A program made the translations under genes and the position numbers. Of a stretch of DNA of 64,000 bases, positions 27,701-42,700 are shown piece after piece (within the stretch, counting starts at the first letter, position 1; each line of letters starts with the position of its first letter). The notes under the pieces were generated by a model. It was not told the origin of the DNA. It saw only the letters and a program-made list of their open reading frames with translations, and ran no database searches. This DNA is from Antedon mediterranea (Eukaryota > Echinodermata > Crinoidea > Comatulida > Antedonidae), in NCBI RefSeq assembly GCF_964355755.1, contig NC_092679.1, positions 10,408,932-10,472,931 on the forward strand, given 5' to 3'.

Positions 27701-30700
27701 TAGTCGTATTCGGCCAACCTAGCTAGGCCTAAAAAACCGTGCTATTCTGTACTATGATCTCATCTATTTATTAGGCCGCTACCCGCGGAACTCGCGATAT
27801 GTGGGCGGCAACATTTTGATTGTTGATATGAATATTCATCAATTGCGTTCCGCGAGCATTCCGAATGAATATTTTTGTATCGCACGTTCCGCGGAAACGA
27901 GGTTCAATGAACTATGAAGGTAAAATCGCGGAACTCGCGGAAAATTAGTTTTTGGACGGCCCCTTACTTTTATTCAATAAATTATACCTGTAAGAACCTG
28001 ATTCGGGAGTTATCTCTCTCTCGAAGTGCCGTATCATGAGACTTTGGCGATCATATTGTGCCACAATTCTCTGTCTATTGCCATGTTCAGCAACTCCACT
28101 TCTTTGGTATTCTCACCCCTATTCCGAATCCAGCTATGCTGGCCAACCAAGTGACTCTTTTTCTTCCCCTGCTCCTTCTTCCTTCTATCTTTCTAGTTAT
28201 TGCCAAGTTCTCCAGACCTCCCTTCCTCAACACATGTAATATGAATTTCATCTGTCTAATCCTATTATCCTTCAGTAGTTTCCTGCACATTCCAGCTCTT
28301 ATCAACACATCTTCATTACTAACTCTATCTGTCCATGGAATTCTCAACATTCTCCTTAGAAACCACATCTCACAGCTTTCCAATCTTTTTCTGAGATCAG
28401 TTGTTATTGACCAGGCTTCACTTCCATACATCAGCACAGGATAGATGTAGCAGTTTAATACATGCAACCTGGTTTCCATACTCATCGCACAGTTCTTCAA
28501 GATATTCTCCATTTCTCTATTTCTCCAAATGCGAATTTCGCAAGGACTATCCTTCTCTTTATCTCCGTTACACACCTGGCATCATCTGTTATTTTGCTCC
28601 CAAGATAGTTAAAAGAGGACACCTGCTGAATTATCTGGTCTCCTGCTCTAAGGTTAAATGTTGGACTCTTCTTTTTTGACACTACTAAACACTCTGTCTT
28701 GCTACAATTTCAGACCCATCTTTTCACTCTCTACTACAACTACGTCCAGCAACCTTTTGAGATCTTCAGCTGAGTCTGCCAGTAGAACTGTGTCATCTGC
28801 ATATGTGATGTTTGTTATATTTCTACCACATACTTTCAAACCCTTCTCATTCTCTAGCTCTCTCAAGATCAACTCGCTATAGTAGTTAAACAAGTCTGGT
28901 GACATTACACACCCCTGTCTCACTCCTCTTCTAATACTTGTGTAGTCACTGCACTCCCCATCTACCCTCATGCATGCAGTCCGATTCCAGTACAAATTTT
29001 GCAACAATCAAAGATCCTTTCCATGTAGGTCAAGCTTGCTAAGTTCTTGAAATAGCTGCTCATGCCTTACTTTGTCAAATGCCTTAGTGTAGTCTATGAA
29101 ACACATGTATACATATTTCTGCATCTCCACTGCCCTTTCAGTTATCATTCTTATCACAAAGATGGCATTCCTGGTGCCTGAATCCTTTACAAAAGTAAAA
29201 CCAAACTGCTCACTCCCAATCTCTGGTTTTAAGTAGTATCCTCAGAATGATCTTGGTGACATGACTCATGAGGCTGATTGTACAATTTTCACACTCTACA
29301 GCACCTGGTTTCTTTGGAAGGGCAATAAAAATGGACTTACTCAAGTCCTCAGGGAAGCTTCCATCATTTCCGTTAACTTTCCCACTCCATACTCTTCTAA
29401 TGCCTCGATCATCTCAATGACTACACCATCTGGTCCTGCCGCCTTATTTTTTCTCAACATCTTGATTGCTGTTCGTACTTCTGCTTTCAAGATCTTAGGT
29501 CCTTCTTCTGAGTTAGGAAAGCTTGGCATTGCTTGTCTAACATCAAAAAACAGCTCCCCGGTATACTCATCTTTTCAAAATAGCACTCTTTTCAACAAGC
29601 ATCCATTCTTTGCCTTAATGCATCCAGAGTTTGAGCAGCCAGACTTCCTTCCAGTGATCTCATTAAGTCTCTGATAAATCTTGTGGTTGTTGTTCTCTAG
29701 TCCACTCTCAATCTCCTCACACTGGGTGTTGAGCCACTTTTCTTTTGCCTCACTACACTTCTGCTTAATTTCTCTATCTAGATCTTTATATTCTTTACTT
29801 GATCTACTACTAATCTTCTGTCTATCCCTCATCATTGATAGTATCTCTTCCGACACCCATTTGTTCTTCCTTCTTCTCTCTTTCTTGTTTAAGGATTCTT
29901 GGGCTGTCTGCTTATTTAAATCACCACAGAAGTTGCTAAATTGACGTGTAAATGGGGAATAGCCTGACTTGCCTACTGGGCTGAATTGCGCACAGGTGTG
30001 GATGACACATACCACAACTTTTTAGTGTGACTGGCAAGCATGGCCTGTAAACCCCAACGGCATCCTGCACCTGCAGAATTAGCGACTATGTTCTTGGTAC
30101 CATTTTGATGAATACTACCCCCATCTAATCCGGATTTACTCTATAAAGGGAGAACATGGGAAGACCAAGATCCTAAGTCCAGAAAGCAGAAGAAGCGTTA
30201 ATTGCCTGCTATAAAATTGTCTGCTATCATTTCTGGCGAATCCGGATCACCCAAAGAATCTTGATCGGGGTGTGATCTACTGCAACCAGCAAGCATTGTT
30301 TGTGCTGAGTTCAAGCTTGAACAAGGAATAAAAACCCTGAAATGATAAAATTTTGGAAAAATCTCTGAAAATTCCTATCCGGCCCCAGGTGATTTTGTTA
30401 TTCTTTTACACGACTGTTGACTCGTTGAAGTCAACAAACTTATTCTATGGCTTGTTCTCCCATGAAATTCGAATCTCACAGTCACGATTGTACTACAGAC
30501 GCCTCGTGCGAGAGTCACTGCTATCATGGCAGATGCGGAGTTCAGGCTCAGTATGCCGCACAAACCAGCTAAAGCACATGGATATTTCCATGGCCACAAA
30601 TAGTGGCCAGACAATCTGGTCTGTGGACTTCTTAAAGTCTACAGACTTATTTTATGACTTGTTCTTGCATTCAAAGCTAAAAATCTTATATTATATCTGG

Positions 30701-33700
30701 GAGTTGTAAGCTTGACAAACATAACAAGATGATACTCCTGAAAGCCCAACTAGACAACCAATCACAATTCGGTATCAAGTACACACCTTTCTGTGGAAGG
30801 CAGTACTAGCTAATATTCTTCAATAATGAGGCTCCGCCTACTTCCGCACTACAACAGCCTGGGGTTCAGTGACTTTTTAAAGTTATGTTGGCCAATCAAG
30901 GTATACCTTTGACATAGATTCATTAATCGATATAGATCATTAAGCCCTGTCTATTTATCACAACATGGTACACTGACTAAAAAAGGTGTTGCCGATTGTC
31001 CCGATTTCGAGGGCTGTGATGTTTTTAAAATAACTACATCAAATTTTAGATATTAGATTTTTTGTTTTTGGTATATACTATAATGGAAAATATCAAATCA
31101 ATTATTCACGTTTGTATTTCAGACTGCATACCCTTTGTTAGATTCACTTGATCCTCAGGGATACATCATGTATAGGCTTTTCAGAGATGCAACCAAATAT
31201 GCTAATGGAACACACATAAAGGTAAAAGTATAACTACATTTTTCTTAGAAAGGAGTGTTTTTTAAATGATTTCTCTAGGTCTATAGACCTAAAGCATCTT
31301 GAACCTTCTAACACCATCAATATTCCTTGGTCCTCCTCGTACTTGCAACATGTTCAGGGATCCTGTGAAATGCACATAAACATTCCATTATCAAATTTTG
31401 AAAATTTTGTTCATAAATAAAATGTTTTTATGTAAAATCGATTTTTTTGAATTTCCGAGTGGTCAATACTACAAAGACCTAGAAATCCAAATAAATGGTA
31501 TTCTGACTTACTATATAGGGGGAATAACGTTTACAAACACTTAATTATCTATGCGACTATATTCGGGTAATAAGTGTGTTTCTAGAAAACTAACTTTGAA
31601 AATTGATGTCAGATTTAAAACACTTTCTCCTCGATATTTCCTATTAGTAAATAAAATTATGTTTTAAAATTACAAATCACAAATTATAACTCTTGCCTCT
31701 TGTACAAAAATGAAGTATTTTGGACAAGTAGTTCTCGAAAATGCAATTTCAGTTTATTAAGACTGCTCGCCGGCTTTTGAAAAATTCTGTACTATCTTTT
31801 AACACTAGCAGGTCTGAAAAGTATACTCAAAAGTGGTCCAGAATTGGGACCATGGTCCCAAATAGTCCCAAAATGTAATGGAATGGTCCTTGACCACATA
31901 TCTCTGTATATTCATTTTGATAAAGATCTTGTAATTACTTTTTGAGTAATCCTGCTAACAAACAAACAAACAAACACACGCTACCGATTACATATACCTC
32001 CTTGGCGGAGGTAAATGATACACATGTTACTTATTGTGAGGGCGTGTGGCGCAGGGTGTTGGACGTACAACTACTGATCGTGAGATCGAGGTTCAAATCC
32101 AACTCTCGCCGCATTGCTTGTATCCTTAGGCAAGATATTTTACTTGCCTCTCTCCACCGATGTGTATAAAATGGGTACAGATCAAGACACAACTTTGCGC
32201 TGATTACTAGCTGCATTCTGGGAGTATGTTTCCTTGCGTGTTTGATCCAAAAAAATGACTGGGGTAATAATATTCAGGGCATTCACTAGGTTCGTTTGCA
32301 CTTGAACCATTTGAGCAGTGCCCACAGCACACCCCATATGCAGAAACAACGACAATCCTGCCTTAATACAGCTGCATTTCAGTCCTTTGCCTATCGCCTT
32401 CTTTGCAGTTGCAGCATATTCCTTTTAGAAGAGCATCTGGTGCGATACTCCATGTAATTGTTTCCACCTTAGATTTCCGTTACTATCCAGATCCCATCCT
32501 CTTCCAATAGGCTCAAGAAGGGATTTGTTCAGATGTTTCCAGAATACAACTTGTAGATGAACCCGAAAAGAGTGCTGTGTAGCTGCATTTTCTGTTGGTG
32601 GTCCAACCATACTTAAACAGAAACTCTTCCTTGTCACCTATAACTATTTAGATATATCATAGAGGCCATCAGCCGTCATCTTCTGCTTGATGCACACAGA
32701 TATTGTGATGCATGCTCAGTAGTTATCATCTTTGTTTGGGAGATTTGTTACCTATTTCCTACTTTTGTAATTAAAAACATTTTAATGATAAAATATAAAT
32801 AAGTTAAGTTATAAAATTAAGTATTGTAATATAAAATGGACTTTAAAATCAACGCAAAATGTGCACTCCCTGTACTCGAAATTAGATGATGCGCTTGGAC
32901 ACAAACTTTTATATCTAATATTTTGTGGAAACACGACTTTGGAATCATTTTGTGTGTGTGTATGCTTTTTTGTTTTTTTTCCTTTTTCATTTACATTTTT
33001 TTAAATTTTAATGGTTATTTATATTGCGCAATTTTTTGACCGTGATTTACAAAATACATTCTGTTCCCAGGATAGGTGTAATTAAAAATGACGCGATCAG
33101 TCGATACTAAACACCGTTTTAATTTGGCAGCTCGGCATGGTGTTTGTAGATCAGGCCATTGCGGTACACAACGGAGAAGGTTGCATAGTTGATACATGAT
33201 GTAACAACTCGCAAAACATGGTCAAATTATTGCTATTTTTGGACCTTTTTAGTGTTTATCCTTTAAATTCAGGAAAGTGACATAGCCTATCATGTGCGGC
33301 CCCTGAATAAACATCAGTGTGCAAAATGTGAGCACGTACCGTTCAGTGGTTTTGGAGGAGATACGTAAAATATGAAAAAATTTAGTAGCATTAATTTATA
33401 GATAATTGGGAGAGGGTGAGGATGATAAGTCAGTCACTGTAAGCCCACCTTGATGATCTTGGAATATCATCTGATAAACCAGTTATTGATCGACAGCATT
33501 GATATCTGTTCACAATTCTTTACGTTAAATCAGTAATAAATATGTACGTGTGCGACATTTCAACTTGTCAACAAATATTATTTGGTAATGACTAGATGTT
33601 GTTGCTAGGAGTAACTGTGCTAGTGGTAGAGCAGCGCCCCTATTAGAAACTTGGTCTGTGATTTTCAGGTGAAATGAGTGAACATTGCTATATTTATTCT

Positions 33701-36700
33701 ATTGTAGGATCTTTCATGTTTGAACAGAGATCTGTCCAAAGTCATAATGATTGATTGCAATGTAAATGCATTTCAAATACAACCACGTAATGGTGTTGCT
33801 CTCAAGAAATGGGATGGAGATGACAGTGACCGTACCCTCTTTGACCTAGCTGTGTTTCTAAGAAGTAAGAATCATTCTTTTATTTTACATACAATCACAA
33901 TATCATCAATATCTATTTCATACTTAATAATACTTTTTGGTTTGTCTGAACTTTATTTAAATTTCGTCACATTATACATTATTTTGACTTGACTACTCTT
34001 TGCCTGACAGTCTCATCATCTGCCACTCTCGTTTTCAAATGTCTAAACAATTTGACACACATAGGCATGCATAACAAACCTATTCACGCCACTTTCAAAA
34101 ACTAGTGAAACAAGACGGTCCACTGTTATGAAACTTAAGGTCCCTTTTGCACAAAAAAAAGAGTTATCTCACAAGTTTTTGTGTTGGTAGAAAAAATATG
34201 GAACAATTTGCCCGTTGATTTGAGAACTGAGACTTCTGTAAGGGTCTTAAAATCAAAATTGTTTGATGTATTTTTTTATTAACTAAGTCTCTGCTGAGTT
34301 TTTAATGTATAATGTATACCCTGGTTAATAAAATGTAATAATAATAATAATAATCTGCATCCTGACCATTTTTCAAGTTAAACTCTATGGATTTAAGATA
34401 CCATGCACCTTCAAAAAATGTAAAAAACACATCTAAAACAATTACTGCTGAACCGGAAATGCATGTATGTAAAATACATATAAACATACAGGCTTCATCT
34501 ACTAGGCCAGGCCTAGGCCTATAGAGGCCTAGTTTCTTCGTTGAAATTACATTGGTGAAGATGAATTGATCTACTACTATTCTTCAGAAAACAAGACGCA
34601 AACATTAGTAGTAAAGCAATAATACAATTGTTTTGATACATATTAAAAATACCGTTATTTTATGCTTTTTTTGATAAAGTTCGATAGGCCTAGTGTAAAT
34701 GACAACGGTTAATAATATTAACGTTTTAAGACAGTTGGTAGCGCACATGAGCGGATATGACGTAAATGTATCGAAATCGTATCATCGAGCACTCTTCCGC
34801 AAGAGCAAGTGTAAACACTCTTCCGCAAGAGCAAGTGTAAACACAATAGTAGGGGCCCGAGGCCGGCTTTTTGGGTAAGTGTGAACACATTGCGGGCTAA
34901 AAAGAAAGCTGACTTTGCTTCGTGCCGGCTAATAAATCGTCGAAGTATAAATAGGGTCATTGACACATAGACATGTGATCATGTTGGGTGCACTTTATGG
35001 TTGGCGAATCGATGCTGATTGGTGTTTTTAATCTCATATACGCAGCAGAAAGCATGAAATATAGGAGACATTGTTATGTTAAAGAAAATTGTGAATAAGG
35101 TACAGTTACAACAAATAAAATAGGGATAACATGTCGTATTGATTATATTGATTTTACGTTCCCTGAATTTTACGTCGATGACGTCATCATTTTCTTACAT
35201 TGAGGGCGCAAATTTAAAATCAAAGCACAAAGACAACTTAGCCATGGCTGTGTACTCTGCTGTGTGTGAGACAAGCTACACATGTGCATTCCCCCTACAG
35301 CAGCGACTGTTTTTATTGATAGAAAATACAAGAACATTGATACTTTATTTAAACATCAAACAGCCTGTATATACTGTAATTTTCTAGTTAGGCATCGCAT
35401 CCTGCTAGGCCTGCTAGCCTGGTCTAGATTATTCTAGGCAAGGCCTAGCTAGTGATCACCTGCATGCTGTACAGTAAAGTAGGCAAACATATATGGGGGT
35501 CAATTTAAGGTCAACCATGATTTTACGAATCCCATGTTTTACGTTTTCCTTTTGGACCCGTACTGTACGTAAAATGAAGGTTCTACTGTATTTACAATTT
35601 CGTCAGAAGTTATTTTTCAAACATTATAATCCATTAGAGTGAATATAAGTATGACCTGTTATTATAAACAATGTGCGCCTATTTTCAACTCTCTACGCCA
35701 AGAAAGCGGGTCAAATGCTAATACACGAAGAAAATGCATGTTCCGTTCACTTTTGGAAAAAAATGTTTCACTATGACAAGTATAAACATATATATTGCAA
35801 ACAATTAGACACCAAAATTGGCTCCCTATGACAAATATTTTTTAAATATGGAATAAACTTCTGATTAAATTATGTCAAAGGTCAATAACCACACTTCCGG
35901 TCATTTTCAAGCAATATTATCTGTTAAACTGAATATAAATGTATATCTTGGGAACAATTTACTCCTAGTTTTAATTCTCTCCGACCTGCCGTTACTTAGA
36001 TATAGCGAAAAGAGGTCAAAGGCCAAAATTGCTAAAAATGTGGTTTCCGGTCAATTTTACCAAAAAAAATTCTGTAAGAGCTAATATAAACATATACATT
36101 GTGAACAATTTTACACCAAAATTTGCTCACTACGTCCAGTATTTCCAGAGATAAAAGCATGTTTTATGAAAATATCGGCCATTTTGTTTATGCTAATTAT
36201 GCAAAGTGCTGACAGCTGTCCAGTAAAAAAATTCTTCATCCTGATGGTATCGAGAATCAAAATCCATAAAAAAAAACTATAGAAAAGAGAGCGAGCAAAC
36301 CCACTAGTTATTAAGAGAGCCAGTCACTAAAAATCAAACATTAGGTGGCAAGGGTCAAAATTTCGAATTGGCTCATATTTTTCACATTGGTAGACCTTGA
36401 TGTAAGTAAACCTGATGTGTAGATTGTTTGGTAAAATATCGCTTAGTTTTCGAGAAAATCGAAAAATAACGATTTTCGGCCAATTTTGTTAATTTTTTGT
36501 GTATAATTTACATTAATTTTAACAGCCTCTGGAAGCCAAACGTAGCAACCTAGCGTTTTAATATTTTACACTTACGTTAACTAGCATGACAATAATTTGG
36601 TAAAGTTTCAAAAAATTTTATGAAATTTTAAGATTTTGACTAATTAATTACTAATTAGCATATATAAAACTCTTAAAAAGTAGGGTAAAAACAAACGCGT

Positions 36701-39700
36701 TTTTTTTCATGTGCGACGAATTTTTTTAAAATAAAAAAGTCATCAATCTAAAGTTTAGATACTAATATTTATGAATCAAGTAAAAAAAAATTGGGGAAAC
36801 TATTTTCCGCTCCGCGCCAGAGCCACAAAGTTGTAAGAAATTCAAAGATTTTATCTGTCGGCAAGATCAATCAGATGTACCTATTGTTCTCTATTTAGCA
36901 ATCCAAGTGGCTTTAAGCCAAACTTTTATTACGAGAAACAAACTTGAAAGATAAATTTTGAATTAAGTTGTAATTTAAACACAAACTAAAAATACGTTTC
37001 TGGTAAAATTACTAATCAATATATGAAATTAAGCAATTAACTAAAAATCACTCGCTTATTCTTTGTCAAACCACATTATTATAAATTATTCCATCCTCTC
37101 ATAGTTTATAGGATAAAACTGAAAAACAAATTTCTTTTAACTTGTTATCGTTTTCCTGTTTGTCGAACCTGGTCGAACTTACTCAACGAGAATGTTTCAA
37201 AACATTAACCACAGTAGACAAAACACTTTACTGCGTATATTCGATAGATAACGATATCTTCATTGACGTTGACAACGGAACTGATTTGTTATCCATTTTA
37301 GTTTATGTCTTACAATGTAAAGACGTGTTGAAAATAATTCTTATATATAAAAAAACAAACAAAATGGAGATTTCATGTTCTTTTAAATCGGTTGTCGGCG
37401 GAGCTTGTGGATTCGATAGAAAAGACCGCAAACAGAGCATCACTGAAGTCCTACCTTTACAAGCATGCCAGAAGGAAATCGCTGCACACAGATACATGTT
37501 TAGGTTTACGGGCATCGATAGTGAGTGGTACTATTTGTGCAGCAGGAAAATGGAAAGGCGTGAGTCACATCAACAACATAGAGTATGGAAGCAGGTCCAT
37601 GAAGGTGTGGATGGCGTGTATGGTATTGGTGCAGTACAAAATCTACTTTTGAGTAAATACTGTGTGCCCTTGAAGCTACCCAATTGAATTCATAACCAAG
37701 ATACAACGTCTGATCAAAATAAATCAAGTATCATTTATTGCAGTAAAAGCAAGAATATAAGCCAAGACATCTCATGAAGAACAAGCTGATATAAATGACG
37801 ACGACCAAATAGAAAGTGAAGAAAGTCCTGGTACCCCCAGCAAACTGTTCTTTTGTCGCGAACAAGGTTGCATTAGGTCATATCAGAGGTACTCTTCCCT
37901 AGAGAAACACTTAGATTATGAAAATCACAAGAACGCACTAGAACATGAAACACTTTATGACAGGGCAATGAAATTATACGCAACACAACTAGGAGAGAGG
38001 GTACTTCTAAAAATCCAGAACCAACAAGAACCAACGATTTGCCACGGTTTGACATTGGCCCCAAACTGCAAATGGGCTGGGCGTTAAAGTCCTCTGCAAA
38101 AAACCGACCCGATTTTCTGTACCACAGAAAACCTACCTTATTGATGTTTCTGACGCTGGAGAGCAGATGGGACAGAAAGCTGATCCATGTGATGTCTCAC
38201 GAGAGATGAGATCGGCCAGGCACAGCGATGGTTCACATCTAGACTGAATTTTTAACAGCACAGCAAGTTTTTCTCACACTTGGCTAAAAAAAGGAGGACA
38301 GATGCAGTCGTTCATGATGATGATGATGACGAAGATGATGATTACGATAGTAATGAAGATGGTGACAAAGTCGAAGAAAATGGAGATGATTCAAAAACGG
38401 AAAAGGAAAGAGAAATTCAACTTTTGTCGCAAACCGTAGTACTGGACACAATAGGCTTGCAGCATCCAATAATGTTTGAAATGCATAATATTTGTGAACT
38501 GAAAGCTCAAGAAAAACTCTCCAGATTCTCTTTGCCAATGTTGCAAGAAATGTGTAGTTCTCTTGAACTTGATACCACAGATATAACCATAAAGCGCAAG
38601 AAGCCATACATTGATTTGCTGGGAAAGCTGGTTTCCGTGTGCAGTTGCTCGATTGATTAAGGTAGCAATGAATTCTTTAAAATAACAATTTAATATGTGG
38701 GACGATTCTGTTGTCTAAATTGTTAGTATTTAAAGTCGCGTTCTGTAATTTTTTTAATAAAGCGAAGGGATGAAACAATGGTTTACAAGTTTACAAACAA
38801 TAATTTATTGTTTAGGCTACGAATTATTAGGAAATTTCGCACGAGCACATGAACGTTATCGGATGTGTCACCATTCTACTCATTTGCATAACAACAGAGT
38901 TCAGTGAACATTTGCATTAACGTACTTGCTCGTTTTGAATTCCCGCTTCGACGGGAAGTGTAGAACGCAAAGCATGTGTAGCGCACGCAATATACGCCAC
39001 ACGTATTAAAACAAATCATGGAATACCTTGGGTTTATAGAGACTAAGCCTAGCCAGGCATGTTTAATCATGTTTTGGTTAACATTTTCATTTACGCTATT
39101 TTTCAGAAATAAGGTTCTCGACGCACGTAACTAAAGTTTTTCGTAATGCTTGCGCACGCACAGCAAGTTGTTTACAAAGTGGGCGGAGCTTGGAAAATAG
39201 CGTTAACGTGATCGTGCGAATACTCTCTATATGAGAAGATAAGAACATTATGTTATATAGCCTGTTTTCCACTAGGCGAAATTATTCGCGCAAATCAAAC
39301 ATTTTCGCGTATACGCACACGTCAAATGGAACACTTTGTTGATAAAAATAAACTGCGCATGCGCGCGTATAGTGCAAAAAATAATAATATTATTATTATT
39401 ATATTATAATAATAATAAGAATAAATTCACCTAGTGGAAAACATAACAGGTGATGAAGCTAAGCGCGTTATAATGTTGAGCTTAGATAGTAATTGCTTAA
39501 TTTCATGGGTTAGTCGTTTAAATTTGACTAGAAATTTATTTTTAGATGTTTTTATATTAAAACGTAATTCCAAATTATTCAGGACCTTTCAGTTTACCTT
39601 TAAAGTTTGTTTCTCGTAGTAAAATTTACCTTAAATCTGTAAATAGAGAACAATAGGTACATCTGATTGATCTTGCCGACAGATGAAATCTTAGAATTTC

Positions 39701-42700
39701 TTACAACTTTGTGGCTCTGGCGCGGAGCGGAAAATAGTTTCCCCAAATTTTTTTTACTTGATTCATAAATATTAGTATCTAAACAGTAGATTGACTATTT
39801 TTTTATTAAAAAAAAATTCGTCGCACATGAAAAAAAAAGCGTTTGTTTTTACTCTACTTTTTAAGAGTTTTATATATGCTAATTAGTAATTAATTAGTCA
39901 AAATCTTAAAATTACATCAAATTTTTTGAAACTTTACTAAATTATTGTCAAGATGCTAGTTAACGTAAGTGTAAAATATTAAAACGCTAGGTTGCTACAT
40001 TTGGCTTCCAGAGGCTGTTAAACTTAATGTAAATTATACACCAAAAATTAACAAAATTGGCCGAAAATCGTTATTTTTCGATTTTCTCGAAAACTAAGCG
40101 ATATTTTACCAAACAAACTACACATCAGGTTTACTTACATCAAGGTCTACCAATGTGCAAAATATGAGCCAATTCGAAATTTTGACCCTTGCCACTAAAT
40201 TACGAATATGTCTGATTTTTGGTGACAAGCACTCTTAAATAAAAGAAAAAAAGGGTTTTTTTTGTATAAGTAGTTTAATTTCTTTTGTAACCAAGGACTT
40301 TTTGGGTTTCCGGATTTCCTTGGACCTGATGGGATGCTATATCTTACTGCACTGTCCAACACATCTAAGAATTCATTTCAAGAATCGTTAATGTCACTGG
40401 TATTTAAGAAAACTGACCATGGAACCAAATGTAGTAAATTGTTTAGGTAAACCAAAATCACCGTTTGCATATTTTAGAAAGGATCTAGTGGGGTGTCACG
40501 AAAGCTCAGACCACGAAAGCTCAGACCCCCTAAGACCTAAGATTACAAATACTAAGATATACTACAGCTTAAAAACAATACTTGTTTATCCATACATAAT
40601 TTTAAACACAGTAGGTTTCATTTATTACCATAAATATAATTTAATACTACCGCAAAACATAGATAAACTCACATTATTTTCGCCCGTTGAGTAAATGTAT
40701 ATTTTTTCTTTACAACAAACAAACTTGACGGGTTGTTTGTTGGTATATATTTACTCCATTGTGTTGCTTCAGAGGATGTTTTTCTTACGCACCTGCCTTT
40801 CTTGTATTTTGACTCCAAATTTGTTGACTAACTTTATCCTGAACACCACACTTTAAAATTAGGACTTATAAGTACTTTCAGAAGGAGAAACACATAATAA
40901 CAAATAAATAAATCCTTTAAATTGATGATTTTACAGATGTGTTTCTTTGTATACTGTAATGTAACTCCTCGAGCTCCCCATGCTCAATGTTTTTGTTTCT
41001 ATGGAGCGCCAAAAGAGCAACAATAATAGTACAAGTATAAAAACAGAAAGAAAACGAAACAAAAACACTTATCATGATTTTTAAATTAAAATTTATTTGC
41101 CAGTATTTATTTCTTCGTACTTGCATGATTATACTATTATCATTACAATTTTAATTTTACATTGTTCCATCCACACTGTAGATGGACTCCACAGAGTTTT
41201 CAGCCCTCTTTATAATTTTTGCTCTTTTGACGTTCCATAGAAACAAAAACATTGAACATGGCCCATGGGGGTAGGCCTACTGTACTGTAGGCTAGTCATT
41301 TTGTGTGCGAGAAAAACGTCTGTAAAATCATCAATTTAAAAATGTATTTGTTACTTTTTATGTGATTCTTTTTCATGAAAGTGCCAATTCTAAGGTGTGG
41401 TATTCAGAATAAATGTTGGGAGTTAAAATACAAGGCAGGTGCGAAAGATAAATATTTGTAATCTTAGGTGTTGGGTCTTAGCTTTCGTGATCTTAGGTCT
41501 TAGGGGGTCTGAGCTTTCGTGGTCTGAGCTTTCGTGACACCCGGATCTAGTGTGATGATCACTTTCAACTGGATTTTCGCAATTTAGAATTTAAAAAAAA
41601 TTAGGTCAACTAGAGGTTGAGCTCGCGTCACTCTCTCCCCCTCTACGAAGTGTAGACAATGGTTCTAGGAATGATAATGACTCTGCTAAAAGGGTTTTAT
41701 TAGAAGGATTCTGGCCTGGATGTTTGCGGTCGGTTACCATTATTGAAATCATTCCTAAAACTAATCCTACTACTAACCTGTGCCTTAGATGATTAAGAAC
41801 ATTTTTAGGTAAAGTGTTTATTGTTTTGTAGGGTCCTTATAGGGTGGAAGTAGGGAGGCGGAGTTAATTTGAGAAAAGTGCTTATTAGAGGGATATGTTT
41901 AATTTTTTAGTTTTAATAATATTGTAACATTTATAATCAAATAAAATCCTCTAGTAGATAATGAAAAGTGATAATATACAAATAATGAATGTTTATGAGT
42001 GTAATGGTACAAATAATGGCACAAGGTGAATGATGAAAGGTTATATTTCAACGAGGCGATGAGCCGAGTTGAAATATAACCTTTCATCATTCACCAAGTG
42101 CCATTATTTGTACCATTACACGAATACAAAACATTCATTATTTGTTTTATATAACATCTAAATAAATTCTTGTCATTTGAATCAAATAAAATGTAGCCCT
42201 AGCCAAAGCCTACTACATTTCATTCACATTGATTAAAAACAGTAACATTTGGTTTTTAATAATTTTATATTAAATGTTATATTTATATGGATTTCGTAAA
42301 CACACCTACTTTTGTGTTAATTATGTCAACAAACGACCAAACAATCCTAGGCCTAGCAAGGCTAAAACGCCTAGGCTAGGCCTAGCCTAATACTAGCATG
42401 GCCTAGGCTAGACCTAGTAGCCTAGTACTAGCTTGGCTGAAAGGCAAAACTTCGACAGACAATTGGAACTTATCTAAGCTAATTATGGTTTTTCCAATAA
42501 TTCCATGTCTTGTAGGGATGTCCCCATTAATTAATCAAAATCCTAAAAACGATCTAAAGCTAATTTAAATGCCTTTTTGAATGAAATTAGTACATAATGT
42601 CCAAATCATACACAAATATCTGCTGCTGTTGCGTATCTCGCTGTGGTGTTTACAAATGAAACTGAGACCAGACGACGGGTGGCGCTGTTGTATTTCACAG

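Larger units (their letters stand above)
36308..40240 (+). mobile_element. 3.9-kb element with about 735-bp terminal inverted repeats
   Basis: The left arm (36308-37040) and right arm (39490-40240) match along their whole length. Shared blocks include TTCGAATTGGCTCATATTTT, ATCGCTTAGTTTTCGAGAAA, TAGCAACCTAGCGTTTTAAT and CCGCTCCGCGCCAGAGCCAC. The 2.4-kb interior carries a broken C2H2 protein gene (37392-38660) and a younger MITE (39263-39443). Long TIRs around a gene suggest a DNA transposon with cargo or its own protein. No clear target duplication is visible, so the ends are approximate. Confidence 0.75.

Noticed and set aside
25307-33864. An active HAD phosphatase (CTD phosphatase-like) gene
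   Set aside because: The nucleophile motif lacks both Asp residues, and the N-terminal membrane segment and blocks fit TIM50.
37142-37687. A 181-codon frame as the true start of the C2H2 gene
   Set aside because: Up to about 37600 the family-like residues lie in the overlapping frame from 37392; only the last part of this frame is family-like.
38280-38660. An independent acidic protein of 126 codons
   Set aside because: It has no ATG start and continues a broken C2H2 gene after a frameshift.
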